Source of the DNA: Erodium maritimum
Lineage: Eukaryota > Streptophyta > Magnoliopsida > Geraniales > Geraniaceae
Assembly (NCBI GenBank): GCA_963921825.1
Contig: OY997592.1
Span: 31,227,730-31,291,729, forward strand
Length of the DNA: 64,000 nucleotides
Direction of reading: 5' to 3'
Position numbers and translations under genes: made by a program. Of the stretch, positions 1 to 11,642 are shown in pieces (within the stretch, counting starts at the first letter, position 1; each line of letters starts with the position of its first letter). The notes beneath the pieces are model-generated. The model searched no databases and was not told where the DNA came from. It worked only from the letters and a program-made list of their open reading frames with translations.

Positions 1-226
1 GGTGGTATGACGGTTTGCTGTGATTAATGTATTGTGGGCTGCATGCTAAAATATTCACTATGTATTGTTTAAATGTGAGCTGTTGTCCCGCGTGTGCGGA
101 TGGTTTACCAAGTTTTCAAACTAGAACATGTTGAAATTTTCGGTAAAATTGGAGTGTATGTCCTATTATGATTTGACTGCAGCAAATCATGATAGTGGGG
201 ATGTCAGATAGTTGCAACATAGTTCG

Positions 227-1891
227 TGTTAGTCTTAGTGCCCGTAGTTCAATCCTAAATGTCCAAGTGTATATATAATCGTTAGCAATAAAATTAAAGC
301 GACTTTATATTACTTATGTGTTGGAGTAATACATCGATGTGTGCTCTGATCTATGCCCACCATGCGAATAGAACCATAGATCGAGATAGATCACACTCGA
401 TGGGCCCCTAGTTAACAAAGCTTCACTAGAAGCGACTAGTATGAAAGATGGCTCTTTATGGCTTACGTTCTGTTAGTCATTAATATGGGATTCCGGAGTC
501 TGATCATAGATATCATGTGGGACATGATATTGGATGACCCGCCCTGAATATGTGCCATAGATTGAGTCATGAACATATTCAGTGTCGTAGCTTGTCATGT
601 ATCCTTAGACCAAGGAGTCTTTGTGATCGCTATGTAGTTAACAACTGAGTTTGACCTGAGCCTAACGTTGTCCATAACAGGGCTTCCATAACGGCCAGGA
701 TTGGCTTGGGGACGGGCTACATGAGTGACACGAAAGACGGCTAAGGGATTTATCCCTCATACTGAGGTATGAGAAAGATATCGGTTCTCGGCCGCTTGAT
801 CGAGAGTGACTGAAAGAATAGCATGGTCATGCACAAGATACTGGGTATCATATATTAAGTCATCTCACATATCAAGGAACAGTGATTGAGAATAATAAGG
901 ATGACGGCTCTATGCCTTATCTCTATCATGATATCGGAGATAAAAGAATAATGACAGGGACGACGAAAAGGTTAGAATCGATTGGTTCGATTCGCTATGT
1001 AGTGCCAGGCAATACTAAAGTCTCGTTAGTTGCCACTTATATAGGATCAAGTAAAATGGAATTTTACGTTGATCTATCGACATGCATAAACCTAAAGGTC
1101 ACACCGAAGGATGAAACTCATTGACACATTTATGGAGAATAGCCAAAAGAGAGTTGTCTCGGGACATGACCAAAACTGGGTTTTGGGTCATGTGCCCGTA
1201 AGTGAATAGGACATTACGGATCAAGATAAGGCTTGGAGTCTTGGGATTGATCGCGTCGGATAATGTTGGACATTTCCGGTATGAAAGGCTTGGAGGCGAT
1301 GAGCATGTCACGGGACCTCGTTGGGAATGGCCATGGGCCATGTTCGAAGAGGCCCATGAAAGGCCCATGCAACCAAGGCCCATGGAACTAATTAATCAAG
1401 TCTTGATTAATTAGTACTAAGTAAGCAAGACAAGAATTAAGGTGTTGGTGATTCACCACCTAACCCATCTTGTTTTGCCATACTTAGCACCATACTTGTC
1501 TTACTTCACACCATGCTTCACACCCTACTTGTCCTTGATGGTTGTTGATGGTTTAAGTCATCTTTTTCCTACAACAAATCACAAGACAAGAATAGAAACA
1601 CAACTTCTCTCCCTCTTACCCTAGAATTTCGGGTTTGGCACATTTCCTCCCTCTTGTTGTGTTCTTGAGTCATCTAAAGAAGAACTACGTGGCTTTGATT
1701 CGAATTGGATACGTAGGCGTCTTGGAGACTCAAGCCGATCATCGTTTCTTTGGTGTTCTTAGACGAATTGGTAAGGAGACATCCATATTGTTTATTCTCT
1801 TGTGTATCTAATATTTGGTAGTGTTTTATGGCATGGTCTCGAGTTATTTCCGCTGCAAGTATGTGTTCATACTCACCATCAAGACCCAACA
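227..1891 (+). repeat. 5' LTR of the truncated Angela-like Copia
   Basis: It starts TGTTAGTCTTAGTGCCC and ends GACCCAACA, so it has TG...CA termini. The same LTR occurs at 19243, 26018 and 51694. Length is 1665 bp. Its last third differs most from the other copies, which suggests a subfamily variant rather than simple decay. Confidence 0.9.
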
Positions 1892-1892
1892 G

Positions 1893-1906
1893 TGGTATCA
1901 GAGCCG
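1893..1906 (+). other. Primer-binding site (initiator tRNA-Met)
   Basis: TGGTATCAGAGCC begins one base after the LTR end. This is the classic plant Copia PBS complementary to the 3' end of initiator tRNA-Met. The same motif follows the LTR at 20930. Confidence 0.9.
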
Positions 1907-3461
1907 TGCTACCTTCGGGATTCACAAGACGATGTTCAAAGTTTCGGTTTTGCTTGAAAGTTTCGTTTTTGGCATGTTGTTTTGCTAAATTGTTTGATAA
2001 AATGTTTTAAATTCTTGTTTATGTATTTAATTCATGTAAAATGAATTTTTGAAAATTATTTCAAATCTGGAAATTTTAAAAAAAAATTGATTTTTCGGGT
2101 CTCGGGAGCGGGACTCTCGGGGAGCCGAAACCGGGACCTAACGGGGCTCCATTGGATGGAGCTAGGCAAAGCATGGCCATTGGATGGTTGATATGCCAAG
2201 GCTAAACCGTTTTGTTAGTTATGACGAGTTTGGAACCGTCATGACGAACTCGAAGATCAAATGTTCAAAAGTTTCATTTTTGAACGGTTTCGATAAACCG
2301 AGCATCAAAAAATTTCGAAACTTGGCTATTAATTAAAACCGGAAAATCATATGATGTTTGATAACATGATTGTTTGATAACACGATTTGTGATGTGATGT
2401 TGACATGGTGTACATAATAGCCCCGAGCTCGATTTAATTATTTATCGCTTTTCACGGCCTGCGAGCCGTTAGAGTTAGCGTGTAATTATTCTTTCAAGGT
2501 GTGGTCGTCGAACCACTTGTTTGTAATATTTACTTATTCCCGACCTGCGAGTCGTGTATTAAATTGTAATATTTTACTCAAGACGAAGAAAGGGAGAAAA
2601 GGTCATTTGGTGGCTTTTTGGGTATTGGCATCGGCTTGGAGTCGGTGGAGCTCAAGAAGTTAGTGGGAGTTAGTTTAGGGGGATATTATGTGCACATTTA
2701 TCGCTTTATGCTTGGTTTAGTTTATGCATAATTAAGTCTATGTGTTTTAGAATTGCATGCTTAACTTTATTTACTGAGCATATCACCTTACATGCAAAGA
2801 TAAAATTGGAATTTTAATCCTTGTGTGTGAGCCCTTAGAATCGTCATTACATTGGATGTAGTTGACGGGTTCGAAGGAAGAATTACATTGGATGTAATTT
2901 GAGGCATCATTGCATTTGGAATGTAGTTGATGTGCGCATCGCATCTAGGATGTGTCAAAGTTTTAAACACAACCGGACAAGTAAAAACGGGTCATGTCCG
3001 ATACCTCCCAATTATCAACACCTTACTACCTCCCCGTCCTATGGATGTCATGCGCATTAGCGAAGCATCCATGGGAAAGCGCGGTAGTAGGTTTGGACGA
3101 CAAATGTGGGTGTCGTGCGCATTAGCGGAGCACCTACATAGTGAAGGGCCATAGTTGAGCATTGGTGGACCCGACTAGGATTCTCAGCCTGAGGTTGGGC
3201 TAGGGTAACAGATAGGGTAAGCCGTGTACAGAAGTACATACCCTAGCCAAGAGTCACATTGGATGTGATTGGATGGAGTCCTACCTACATAGCTCGATTA
3301 AGTGGTGAGCATTAGTTCAGCTTAATCGAGTGAATCAAGGATCTTGGTTTCAGATTCTAAAGGTTTAGAATCGATTGTTGGTGTTTAAGGTTGATCTTCA
3401 TAAAATTTATTCAGTTTACTGATTGAATTTTATCTTTTGTAGATCAAATGGCAAATTCAGC

Positions 3462-3663
3462 TGAAGCCCGGGTTTATGTTTCTTAGAGACGTACTGTGTA
3501 TTTGAACCCGGTATTTGACCGAGCGTATGACTCGGATTTTCAGATTTTGACTATTATTAAATTTATCTACAGTCTTGGATTTAATTATGTGTTTTAAATT
3601 GTTTTCTCTATAAATTCCGGTTCACGTCTCGAGTCCGGTCAATACCGGATTTGGGGCGTGACA
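3462..3663 (+). repeat. Tekay/Del-type Gypsy LTR 3' end, fragment
   Basis: About 200 bp ending GGATTTGGGGCGTGACA, the typical end of Tekay/Del chromovirus LTRs. It resembles the two LTR tails near 40.3-40.8 kb: GGCCCGGGTTTAT-like start, AGAGACGTACTGT, CACGTCTCGAGTCCGGTCAA. No PBS follows, so this is an isolated LTR end joined to the Copia leader. Confidence 0.7.
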
Positions 3664-4519
3664 GATTATTAGAGGGTTAAGAAGATCAAGGCCTATGCGA
3701 CAGATTAGGGAGAAGTTGATCGGTCACCTAATCCCAATGGTGTAATCCCTAGGGGAACCTTGAACCTAGATAGCCCCCCCCCCCCCCCCCCCCCCCCCCC
3801 CCGCGGGTTACTTCAAGCTCCGTGCCTCCTGGGGACTCGGGGTATGACCCGCTTGGAAGCCGTTCAGTCCCGTGCTGGCTCGATCTTCAGGGACCCACCA
3901 TCGTCTTCTGGTAAGATAGGTGGTGCAACGTGTGGAGGTCTGGGGAGAAAGGAGGCTGCAGTCCCGGTACCCACTACGATAAATGGAGAGGGAACTGGAG
4001 CAATCAAGAGGTCAGCTGTTGGAGCACCTAGGGAGGAGCAGGTTAGGGCAGGGAAGCAGCCTCGCCAAGAGGAATAAGAGCCAGGAGAAGCATCGGGGAC
4101 TGGGCCTAGCAGGGGTCCCATGTAGATGCTTTGCCTCCCACCATCACCGTTGTTGAGATCCTAGATTTACGGCACCCCCTTTCCCCTCTTCATATTCTTT
4201 CCTTGCCTATATGGATTTCAAATACCGTAATGGTTATAGTGGTAAAAAGTTCAGTGAGCTATTGCTCGTTCTATCTGTCCTTAGTGGCGTGGGAGTCTGT
4301 TCCCTGGCGCACATCAATGTCCTGATATAAAGTTAATACAATTTCACATTTTGCTCACAAAAAATACACATACATTATTCGTAGCAGTCTTCTCCCCAAT
4401 TGTCTATCGCCATCTTCTTAGTATGAGGATATTCAAACTTTTCTACTTTGAAAGTACATTTTTTTTGTTAACAATGATCTAATGGATTAGTACCTGCAAA
4501 ATGCAAATCTTATTGGAGA
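3664..4519. other. Unassigned DNA with a 29-bp poly-C run
   Basis: No gene is supported. A run of 29 C lies at 3774-3802. It is followed on the plus strand by an open stretch (3803-4077) rich in G, R, E and K, ending in a charged KQPRQEE-like tail. That composition resembles the basic C-terminal tail of plant LINE ORF1, but no RRM or zinc knuckle is visible, so I leave it unnamed. The rest is AT-rich and shows no structure. Confidence 0.4.
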
Positions 4520-5400
4520 AATATTACTCATATAGTTTGTTGGCAGATATGGTTGGCAAGAAATGATGTTGTTTTTGAGAATCACATGATATCAGTAGAA
4601 GAAATTTTCCACAAAATCCAACATCAATTCTACAGTTGGGAATGGGCCAAATTTAAAGTTTGTGGGATGTTCTTCTCCTTTACTTATTGGAGGATAACCT
4701 TTCCTGGGTTCTGTTGCTTAAGGAGGACACCTTAATCTAGTCCCCTTCCAAGGACAGTCAAACTTTTTAAAGTTATGAAGATGGTTCTTGAGTTTCTTGT
4801 GATCCAAGGAATTTCAGGTCTGGTCTGCACAAGTTGTTGGTTCATTATTCTCTTGGGTTTGGGGTTTGGGATGGGATGTGGGTGGGTTTGGGTATAGTGT
4901 GAGTTTGGTAAGGTCCACATAATGTGGTTGTTTTTTAAGTTTTCTTGTGAGCTTGTGTGTGGGTAATTTTGTGTGAGTTGTATACCTTGGGTGTGTGGGT
5001 AATAATGGCTATAGGTTGAGTGTCTTCTCTTTGTTCCTCCTTGTGTGTACTGGTTTTTTGTGTTCGCGGGTGCTGGAGTGAGTGAATCCTTTTGGCAAGG
5101 CTTCAGTATAGTAGTGGGAGGTCTCTTTCCTCTCTTGGAGCTGATCAGACAGTTCTAGCACTTGGATCATCTTATTAGCTGATGGATCTTCTCAGTTATG
5201 AGCTATCTCAAGAAGAAGTTAGCTTGGATTGAAAATTTGAATGCTTGGATGACGACAAAGTTTATTGCAGAAGAGAGGAACCACAATTTGTAGTGGTTTA
5301 ATGTGGTTGGGATCCACTTTTATTATGGATATATCAATCTTGTTGTCTTTGTGGGATTAGTGGTTTGTTTTCATAGGTAACAACATCAAAATGGGGGGTT
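4520..5400 (+). mobile_element. L1-type LINE 3' fragment (ORF2 C-terminus and 3' UTR)
   Basis: At 4531-4680 the plus strand reads CWQIWLARNDVVFEN and then an EEIFHKIQHQFYSW helix. This is the conserved C-terminus of plant L1 ORF2, just after the zf-RVT zinc-binding region. Similar W-x-IWL-x-RN motifs occur on the minus strand near 34.0 and 41.1 kb. Downstream DNA is G/T-rich (4850-5060), as in the 3' UTRs of the other LINEs here. No clear poly(A) or target duplication is seen. It is 5'-truncated and old. Confidence 0.6.
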
Positions 5401-7471
5401 TTGGATCTAAGTAGTATTGTTGCTTGAGTTGCAAGAAAGTGTTGGGGTTTAGATTTTTAAATCTTAAGGTTACTTGGAGTACAAGCTAGTGGGTGGTGGT
5501 GTCTAGACCTCAGATTAGAGCTTTGGTTGGTAAGGGTTACTTGGAGTACAAGCTAAAGGATGAATTCATTGATTTCATCTATATGTATTCTATTCGATTG
5601 ACGATTGACGATAACTAAATGATTTCTACAACGGAAATCACTCACGTCCCTCCCCCCCCCCCCCCCCCCCCCCCCCCCCTCTCCTTTCAGTTGTATCTTT
5701 CATATGAATGATCTTTTGTAACCGAAAATGACTTACACCTTCACCGAACATAAACCCATAATCTCTTGAACTTCCGAGTAAGTTTTTTTTTTGATGTATG
5801 CTGACCATATCTGATTTTATTTTGTTTTTTTATTTATAGAGAACAATGATATTCTATTCTTACAATATGATGTATTTTGATCTTCAATAATACACCTTCA
5901 TTCTTATAACATGATATTGTGTCCATGTGTCAACTTGTTATCTAAGGTTTAACTACAATGAATCATTATTAGCTGTTGCACGAAGAACAAGGTCAAATGA
6001 TTTGTTTGTTGTGTATGTCATAAAAATTGAGGTGATGCTATCAGGAGTTGGACGGGTGTCATCTTTGCCCGAGTTTTCTTGCGCGATGATTATTGCTCCA
6101 TCTCAGGTTTGGGCTAACACGCATACCGCTTATACACGTCTTAGGTTTGATTGGTGTAGTTAATATCCAGGCCTATACCATTAACATTGTCTTTTGGTTG
6201 GTATGGGTGGAGCTTCTCAATATGGGTTGCGAGCCTCTTTGTTATCTTGAATAGACCATGATGTTTAGGTTCCCAGACCTTCCAGATCGGCTGACGGATT
6301 ACAAGGTTCTGAGCCCATTGTTCTTTTATTTTGTTGACCGTGTGAATCATGTTCTATTTAAAGGGTGGCTCATCTGTATTGACATCATCGGTCACCTCAT
6401 TGGATGCTGGAGTCAAGACTCCATATATGATATAGTTGAGACACTTTGTATATTTTCTCCCTCACACAATATTAATCATTTTGAGCCTTGACACTTATCA
6501 ACCAATGCGTAGGATGTTGCGACTCCCTGTCCTAATATTCAGGTTGATGTACTTTGGAAGAAATATCATGTGGACCACATCCCATACATAGTCTAGACTG
6601 GTTGGGCAGCGACATGATCCAGTATATTTAAGAGGAATAGGCCTCTACTTATGCTCCTTGAGTGGGTGTGAATACTCCACATCTTCATGGTACATCGGGT
6701 GCTCGTTTGTTCACTCTAATCATGCAAGTTTTCCATCGACCTATTGCGGATTCTATGCTTGTTATTAGGTCCTCGTGATCAATGGTAATTAAGTTTAGCA
6801 AGGGGGTGGATATAGTTTTAGATGACGTTAAGTTGATTTTGATTCTTACACTGACCCAATTAGTGAGTTGGATTGGACGTTTTTCCTTCTTCTCGCATTT
6901 AAAACTCGATCATCGTCGCGTCTTCAAGCTGACCTAGCAATGTATTCTCTCATTCTGGTGTCTTTCTGGGTTTCTTCTCTTTTTTGGTTGACGCTCTTAT
7001 CTGGGGAGAGAATTACGCACATTGTCGCGAATTTTTCTTCATGTCCACTACAAAGTTTTGGTAATGGAAGTTTTATAGTAACTGGATGCGGTTCAAATTC
7101 ACCATTATAGCATAGGGTCCCTAACCCCATATGCGTCACATGATTTTTTGTAGGAAAAATTCCAACTCTCTACCTTAAAATCTTTGATGTGTAAATCAAT
7201 ATCATAGCGTGTTTTTTTCTCTTCTCGCTACCCTAACGAAATTGTGTTTTCAATTTAGTCCACGACGTTAATTTTCCGTTGAAGAGATTTAGGAAAACTA
7301 TAGCTTGCTACCCTAAAATTATTTTATTAGAAAATCAATAACGTCAATGTGGTGTGAACTGGTATGCTAGGAATATTCTCTGTCGTCAAGTTTTACTACT
7401 TGACGACTGATACGCTTGGCGTGCTTTTATTTACGTATAAAATCATAGAGTTTCAATTATATATATATATT
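5401..7471. other. Unassigned DNA with a 28-bp poly-C run
   Basis: No gene is recognised. A run of 28 C lies at 5652-5679. Short open frames around 5.9-7.1 kb lack any domain I know and overlap on opposite strands. At 7347-7383 a stretch of about 36 bp nearly matches 36468-36503, inside the zf-RVT part of a LINE, so some of this region may be very old LINE DNA. Confidence 0.4.
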
Positions 7472-7946
7472 TGGTATCAGGTACAAACTACCCCTTATTG
7501 TGCAAACTACGAACCAATCTGAGCCATAGGACCCCCCCAAAGTGATGTCAACAGAGCGCACCAGATGCTGACACGTGGGCAATAAATATATAAAACACCG
7601 CACCTTATTGTGCAAACTACGAACTCACCAGGTGTTGACATGTGGACGTGCGCGCTGCTGGTGTGCGCGCGCACAATACTGATAGTTTGCGTAGCACGGT
7701 GCTGATAGTTTGCGTGCACAATGCTGATAGTTTGCATTTGTGCTAAACTATCAGCATCGTGCTTGTAAACGATCAGCACTCGTGCGCGTGCGTGGTCAAC
7801 ACGCGCACGCGCACGGGCAGAGGCGCGCGCGAAGCGACCACGTGTCAGCATCGCGCGCGCTCTGCTGATGTCACTTTAACCGCATCCTGTGGCTTAGATT
7901 GGTTTCTAGTTTGCACAATAAGAGTGGTTTTACTGGATAGCTACCC
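7472..7946. mobile_element. Foldback MITE-like element inside a (TA)n microsatellite
   Basis: The outer roughly 85 bp form an imperfect inverted repeat. The left arm reads CTTATTGTGCAAACTACGAA, then CCAATCTGAGCCATAGGA, then AAGTGATGTCAACAGAGCGC. The right arm is its reverse complement, running from GCGCTCTGCTGATGTCACTT to TTTGCACAATAAGAG. AT-dinucleotide runs flank both ends (7459-7470 and 7948-7967). The centre is GC-rich, with alternating GCGCGC tracts and three copies of GCTGATAGTTTGC at 7677-7737. No transposase is present. The superfamily is unclear, because no unique target duplication can be told from the microsatellite. The rice Micron family is known to sit in (TA)n, but kinship is not shown. 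Confidence 0.65.
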
Positions 7947-9260
7947 TATATATATATATATATATATTATTTTCTTGTTGATAGAAAAAAAATAAGAAAT
8001 GTTGTGTGTGACTAGAATGTGTTGTCATAGTTTTTATGATAAGAGGGGTTTATATTCTTTTATGGATAACGAGTGTAATATTATAGATAAAAAGTGTTTA
8101 CAAGCAGATAAACTACCTAACAATAGGGGACCTCAACACAAAGTAAAAGATCTCAAGGTGCCGAACCGCTTTACTGAGATGTTCAGAAAGGGATATTGCG
8201 GTAGCGTCTATCGACACCAATACATCGAGTCCGAACTAGAAGCTAGGATAGAGCAGACCCATTTCCAAAAAAGTACTGTGGCGGACTGGATACCTCACGG
8301 GTTGTCAACGTGCTTCGTCTTCCCTAGAATGATAAAGGTATGGCTCCAAAACGCGGGATTGCTGACCTCCGAGATGGTATGAGAGTACCATACCAGATAT
8401 TGATGGAACCTTTGAACCTTACGTCCAGTGGGGAGGTAATAATGGTCGACCCCCCATCTAGACCTTCTCTTACTCATTTGGCGAGGTGATGGTGCTTAAC
8501 GCCCCCCACCACTATACGATTTGCTCCTACGGACTGAGTAGATCTCAAAGGGCCTTCATGATTGCCCAACCCAAAAGTGGGTTGGCCTACCAGACCCGAC
8601 CTACAAGTGGGTGGACCTACTAGACCCAATCCACAAGTAGGTGAGCCTACCAGATCCGACCCACAAGTGGATGAGTCTATCAGACCCAAGCCAGACCCAC
8701 CTCCACAAACCAACCCATTAAGGTGAATTCGTTTCTGCCGGGTCAGGTTTTCAGGTCCCACTGGTGGCTCATAGGGGTTGGCAACCCTAACCGGTTCATT
8801 TGCGTGCACCGCCTCGACTGGTTGATGTACGTTGGTGTCGAACCCGCATCACCGGCCTTGTCCATCTCGACTTCCCCACCAAGTTGACCTTGCCCCGTCA
8901 ATCCTTTTGGCTTCACCAGAGGAGTCCCTTGGATTCGTTTGCCTCCTCTTACCCTAGAGAACGTGGAGGTTCCTCGTTCCACCGCTGGAGTGATGGAGAA
9001 CACATGGCCTCGACCCTCCGTCGCTGCAATTTCACCGAAAATTGGCGACGTTGGTCGAGGAGAGGAGGACGATGCGTGTGGGAGGGAAAACTGGGATGTC
9101 ACCCGTTGTCGCATGGTCGTTGGTGGTTGAGATCGTCGCCACCGCCATGGAAATCGCAGTAAACCGAAAGGTGAGTTCTGCGTTTTGTTCTCTCACAACC
9201 ATTATTGATGGGGAAATGCTAGAATACAATACAAACACCAAACCATAAGGGGTTTCTAGT
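7947..9260. other. Unassigned, GC-rich in its second half
   Basis: A 127-codon open stretch at 7999-8382 has no recognisable domain and begins right after the microsatellite. The part from about 8490 to 9160 is GC-rich with overlapping open frames on both strands and carries a 30-bp minisatellite. Nothing supports a real gene here. Confidence 0.35.
8584..8703. repeat. 30-bp minisatellite, about four copies
   Basis: Units of 30 bp with the core CCTACCAGACCCGACC and ACAAGTGGGTG repeat from 8584 and fade out near 8703. The period is a multiple of three, so the minus strand shows a ten-residue repeat (consensus like LVGPPTCGLG). That follows from the period and is not evidence of coding. Confidence 0.8.
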
Positions 9261-10226
9261 AGATTTGCCCACTACTTCTGTATATATATAATCTAAAACT
9301 AGTTTTGGAAAATAGCACTTGATCCGGGCCATAATCCATTGTAAATCCATACTCTTGTCTAATAGAACATGCTTTTTTCTTGTAAATGGTTCGAAGGTTG
9401 TGATTTTCTAAATCAAATAGTAGAAATTACTCAAAACTACCACATGGATGGGTGCTTAAAAATACCAAAATTCCCTCCCGTGGTCGTTGCTCCTGCAATC
9501 TTACCAATGCAATGCGTGTTCGGACTATCATGATTTTTAGTGTTATAATCGTAGTCAAACTTGATGATTCAACAAAAACTTAAGGAAATTGTTGGAACCA
9601 AGTGCGTGTCATACTTTATGAATGGTAAGTGATCCTATGCAAGTCTTTTGTAGGATTTGAGTTTCAGCCATGGACGGTGATTTTGTGATATTTTGGTAGT
9701 TAATGGAGAGTGGGGGCACCTTGTTGTCCTCATTCACATTTACAACTCCAATGGATGGAGTGAAAAACAAAGACAGAATGGTCAAATCAGAGTGTTTGTC
9801 TGGTGGGAAAAGAAAAGAAAAGAAAAGAAAAGAAGGAAAAGTGAAATGTCTTTAGTAAGAGAGAACATCATTACGTAAACCAGTACAAATTTGTACTACC
9901 ACTACTGACATGCGTATTTGTGCCAACTTTCCCGAACAGTAAAAAAAGTAGGTCATGAATGCAACCCCAAGTTGGTCGAGCCCAAGACTTCCTTTAAAAT
10001 TATCATGTTCTAAATCTTCTACCTTTCAAATTATTGGTCATAAAAAAAAAATTCATCAGCAATTTTTTCTTATATATAGAATTCCAGTACTTTTCGAAAT
10101 GAAAACAAGACCAAGGACCATGCCCTCAAATTCTACAACCCAACCAACCAAACAGAATATTCTCCACCGATTACAAATACACTTACAATTCAAACAACCA
10201 CCCTTAAAGTTTTCTTGTGTGGCAAG
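9261..10226. other. AT-rich unassigned DNA
   Basis: No gene or element boundary is seen. It includes an (AAAAG)n microsatellite at 9808-9834. Confidence 0.4.
9808..9834. repeat. (AAAAG)n microsatellite
   Basis: Five consecutive AAAAG units followed by a degenerate AAGG tail. Confidence 0.9.
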
Positions 10227-10272
10227 TAACCCTAAACCCTAAACCCTAAACCCTAACCCCTAAACGCTAACC
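10227..10272. repeat. Interstitial telomere-like tract (CCCTAAA)n
   Basis: About four perfect CCCTAAA units in tandem, followed by degenerate CCCCTAA and CGCTAACC units. This is the Arabidopsis-type plant telomere unit. The tract is short and embedded in LINE-like DNA, so it is an interstitial remnant, not a chromosome end. Confidence 0.85.
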
Positions 10273-10985
10273 GCAATATACTAGACCTCTAAAACCAATT
10301 GTGCTTTCACCAAAAACCCTTACAGATGCTGCAGAACCCTTACCCTCCAAAAGAACCTGCTGCAAAAACCCAATTTTCACAAAATGCAGCAACAACCAAC
10401 TCTCCAAAGCCCCTCCAACCATTGTCAGTCACAACTACAATCCACCATTGAGTAACCACCCTAAAAATCTCCAAAATCACTAGTACCAGCAATTACAAAA
10501 AACAAAAAATAAAAACAAACCAAACACAACTGAACAACACTCTCAACTAAGACTAAAACCCCACTCAGAATAGGAACAAAGATGAAGAGGAAAGCCTGAA
10601 ACAAAGGCCAGAAACCCACACTTCAAGGAAGTAGAAAAAACAAACCCAATAACACTCAACTATCCTCACCATCCTAAACTCACCCCCAGTCCTCCCCAAC
10701 TCAAACCCTCCCCAAACCCAGTAACAAGCAATCTTTAGTTCATTGAATACAGAAACCCAAGCTCCAAAGACCTCCAAAGCACCTGTAAGTCAATGATCCC
10801 AGGATTCCAAATCACTTCTTACTAATTTTCTTACTAGCACAAGACCAGTGGTTGTTGATCCAATCCAAAAATGAGAAGAAGGATCTTTTCTGGTATGTAG
10901 CCCACATCAGCTGATATACATCATTTTGAATTTGTTGTAACACCTCATCAGGATTGAGAAGTATATTGGTCATAAACTAATTTCA
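10273..10985 (-). mobile_element. L1-type LINE 3' fragment (ORF2 C-terminus, 3' UTR)
   Basis: On the minus strand, about 10975 to 10815 encodes an ORF2 C-terminal segment. It has a QQIQNDVYQLMWATYQKRS core, then FLDWINNHWSC, and a stop at 10814. This is typical of the tail after zf-RVT in plant L1 elements. Below 10812 the strand is G/T-rich like other LINE 3' UTRs here. The left boundary is not defined, since no T-run marks a poly(A) tail. The fragment is 5'-truncated and old. Confidence 0.55.
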
Positions 10986-11152
10986 TATTTCAATTACATA
11001 TTTGATCTTCTACTGACATGCTAATTTCATAGCATCTTTAACAAATATTTTGAATCTTTCTTTATGCGGTGAGTTGTAAATAAGCTTGCCATTAGTATTA
11101 AAATTTTGATATTTGACCATTTAACTATAGGTTTGAATTTTGATAAAATCAA

Positions 11153-11642
11153 GGGTTTACTCCATGTCCTAACCTCGTACTACACTTAATTGTCAAATCC
11201 GCACCCAAGCTTTGGAAAATTGTCAAATAGTAACGAATTTCAAAACTGAATTATTAAAAATCAAAAAGTACTGTTTAAATTGACTTTTTCCGTGAACAGT
11301 GAATCACGTGCTGCCCACGTGACTCATTTTATAATGGCGCTTGCACGAGCTGAGGTCACGAAGAGATGAAATTCGAAGCTTGGACACAAAGAGATGAAGT
11401 TCGAAGAGCTGAGATGAAGAGATTAGGTCACAAAGAGATGAAGTTATGCCAAGTTAACATCTGTAGGAAGAACATATTTGAGGGTAAACTCGACTTTTCA
11501 CTTGTCCAAGTTAACGTCCGTTTAAAATTAGAAACAATTGGCAATTTCAGTTAATTGACCGTTACTACATGACAATTTCAATTGTACAGGGTTTGGATTT
11601 AACAATTTCTGAAAGTTGGGCGTTAGGACATGGAGTAACCCC
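11153..11642. mobile_element. MULE-like MITE with 9-bp target duplication
   Basis: A 490-bp foldback element. The left end GGGTTTACTCCATGTCCTAA pairs with the right end TTAGGACATGGAGTAACCCC, and the inverted similarity continues for roughly 75-90 bp. The 9-bp TAAAATCAA precedes it (11144-11152) and follows it (11643-11651) exactly. A 9-bp duplication is the Mutator superfamily signature. There is no transposase, so it is non-autonomous. The middle has short direct repeats of an AAAGAGATGAAGTT-like motif (about 11360-11440). Confidence 0.85.

Larger units (their letters stand above)
227..3461 (+). mobile_element. Angela-like Ty1/Copia, truncated: 5' LTR, PBS and leader only
   Basis: This is a fossil copy of the Copia family that is structurally complete at 19243-27705. 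It keeps one LTR (227-1891), a primer-binding site just inside it, and about 1.57 kb of non-coding leader. It matches the other copy until 3461, where the sequence switches to a Gypsy-type LTR tail. No gag or pol lies in it. The long LTR, long leader and PBS are what is known of the Angela/BARE lineage. The lineage name also draws on the pol of the sister copy. It is broken, lacking the whole coding region and 3' LTR, and older than the sister copy because its LTR differs at many more sites. Confidence 0.85.

Noticed and set aside
3803-4077. LINE ORF1 tail
   Set aside because: Composition is suggestive, but no diagnostic motif is present and a poly-C run precedes it.
7999-8382. 127-codon open stretch
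   Set aside because: No domain is recognised, there is no promoter context, and it starts at the edge of a microsatellite in repeat-derived DNA.
8743-9162. Overlapping GC-rich open frames on both strands
   Set aside because: GC-rich DNA gives open frames by chance. They contradict each other in strand and show no motif.
10227-10272. True telomere
   Set aside because: The tract is under 50 bp, internal and flanked by ordinary DNA on both sides.
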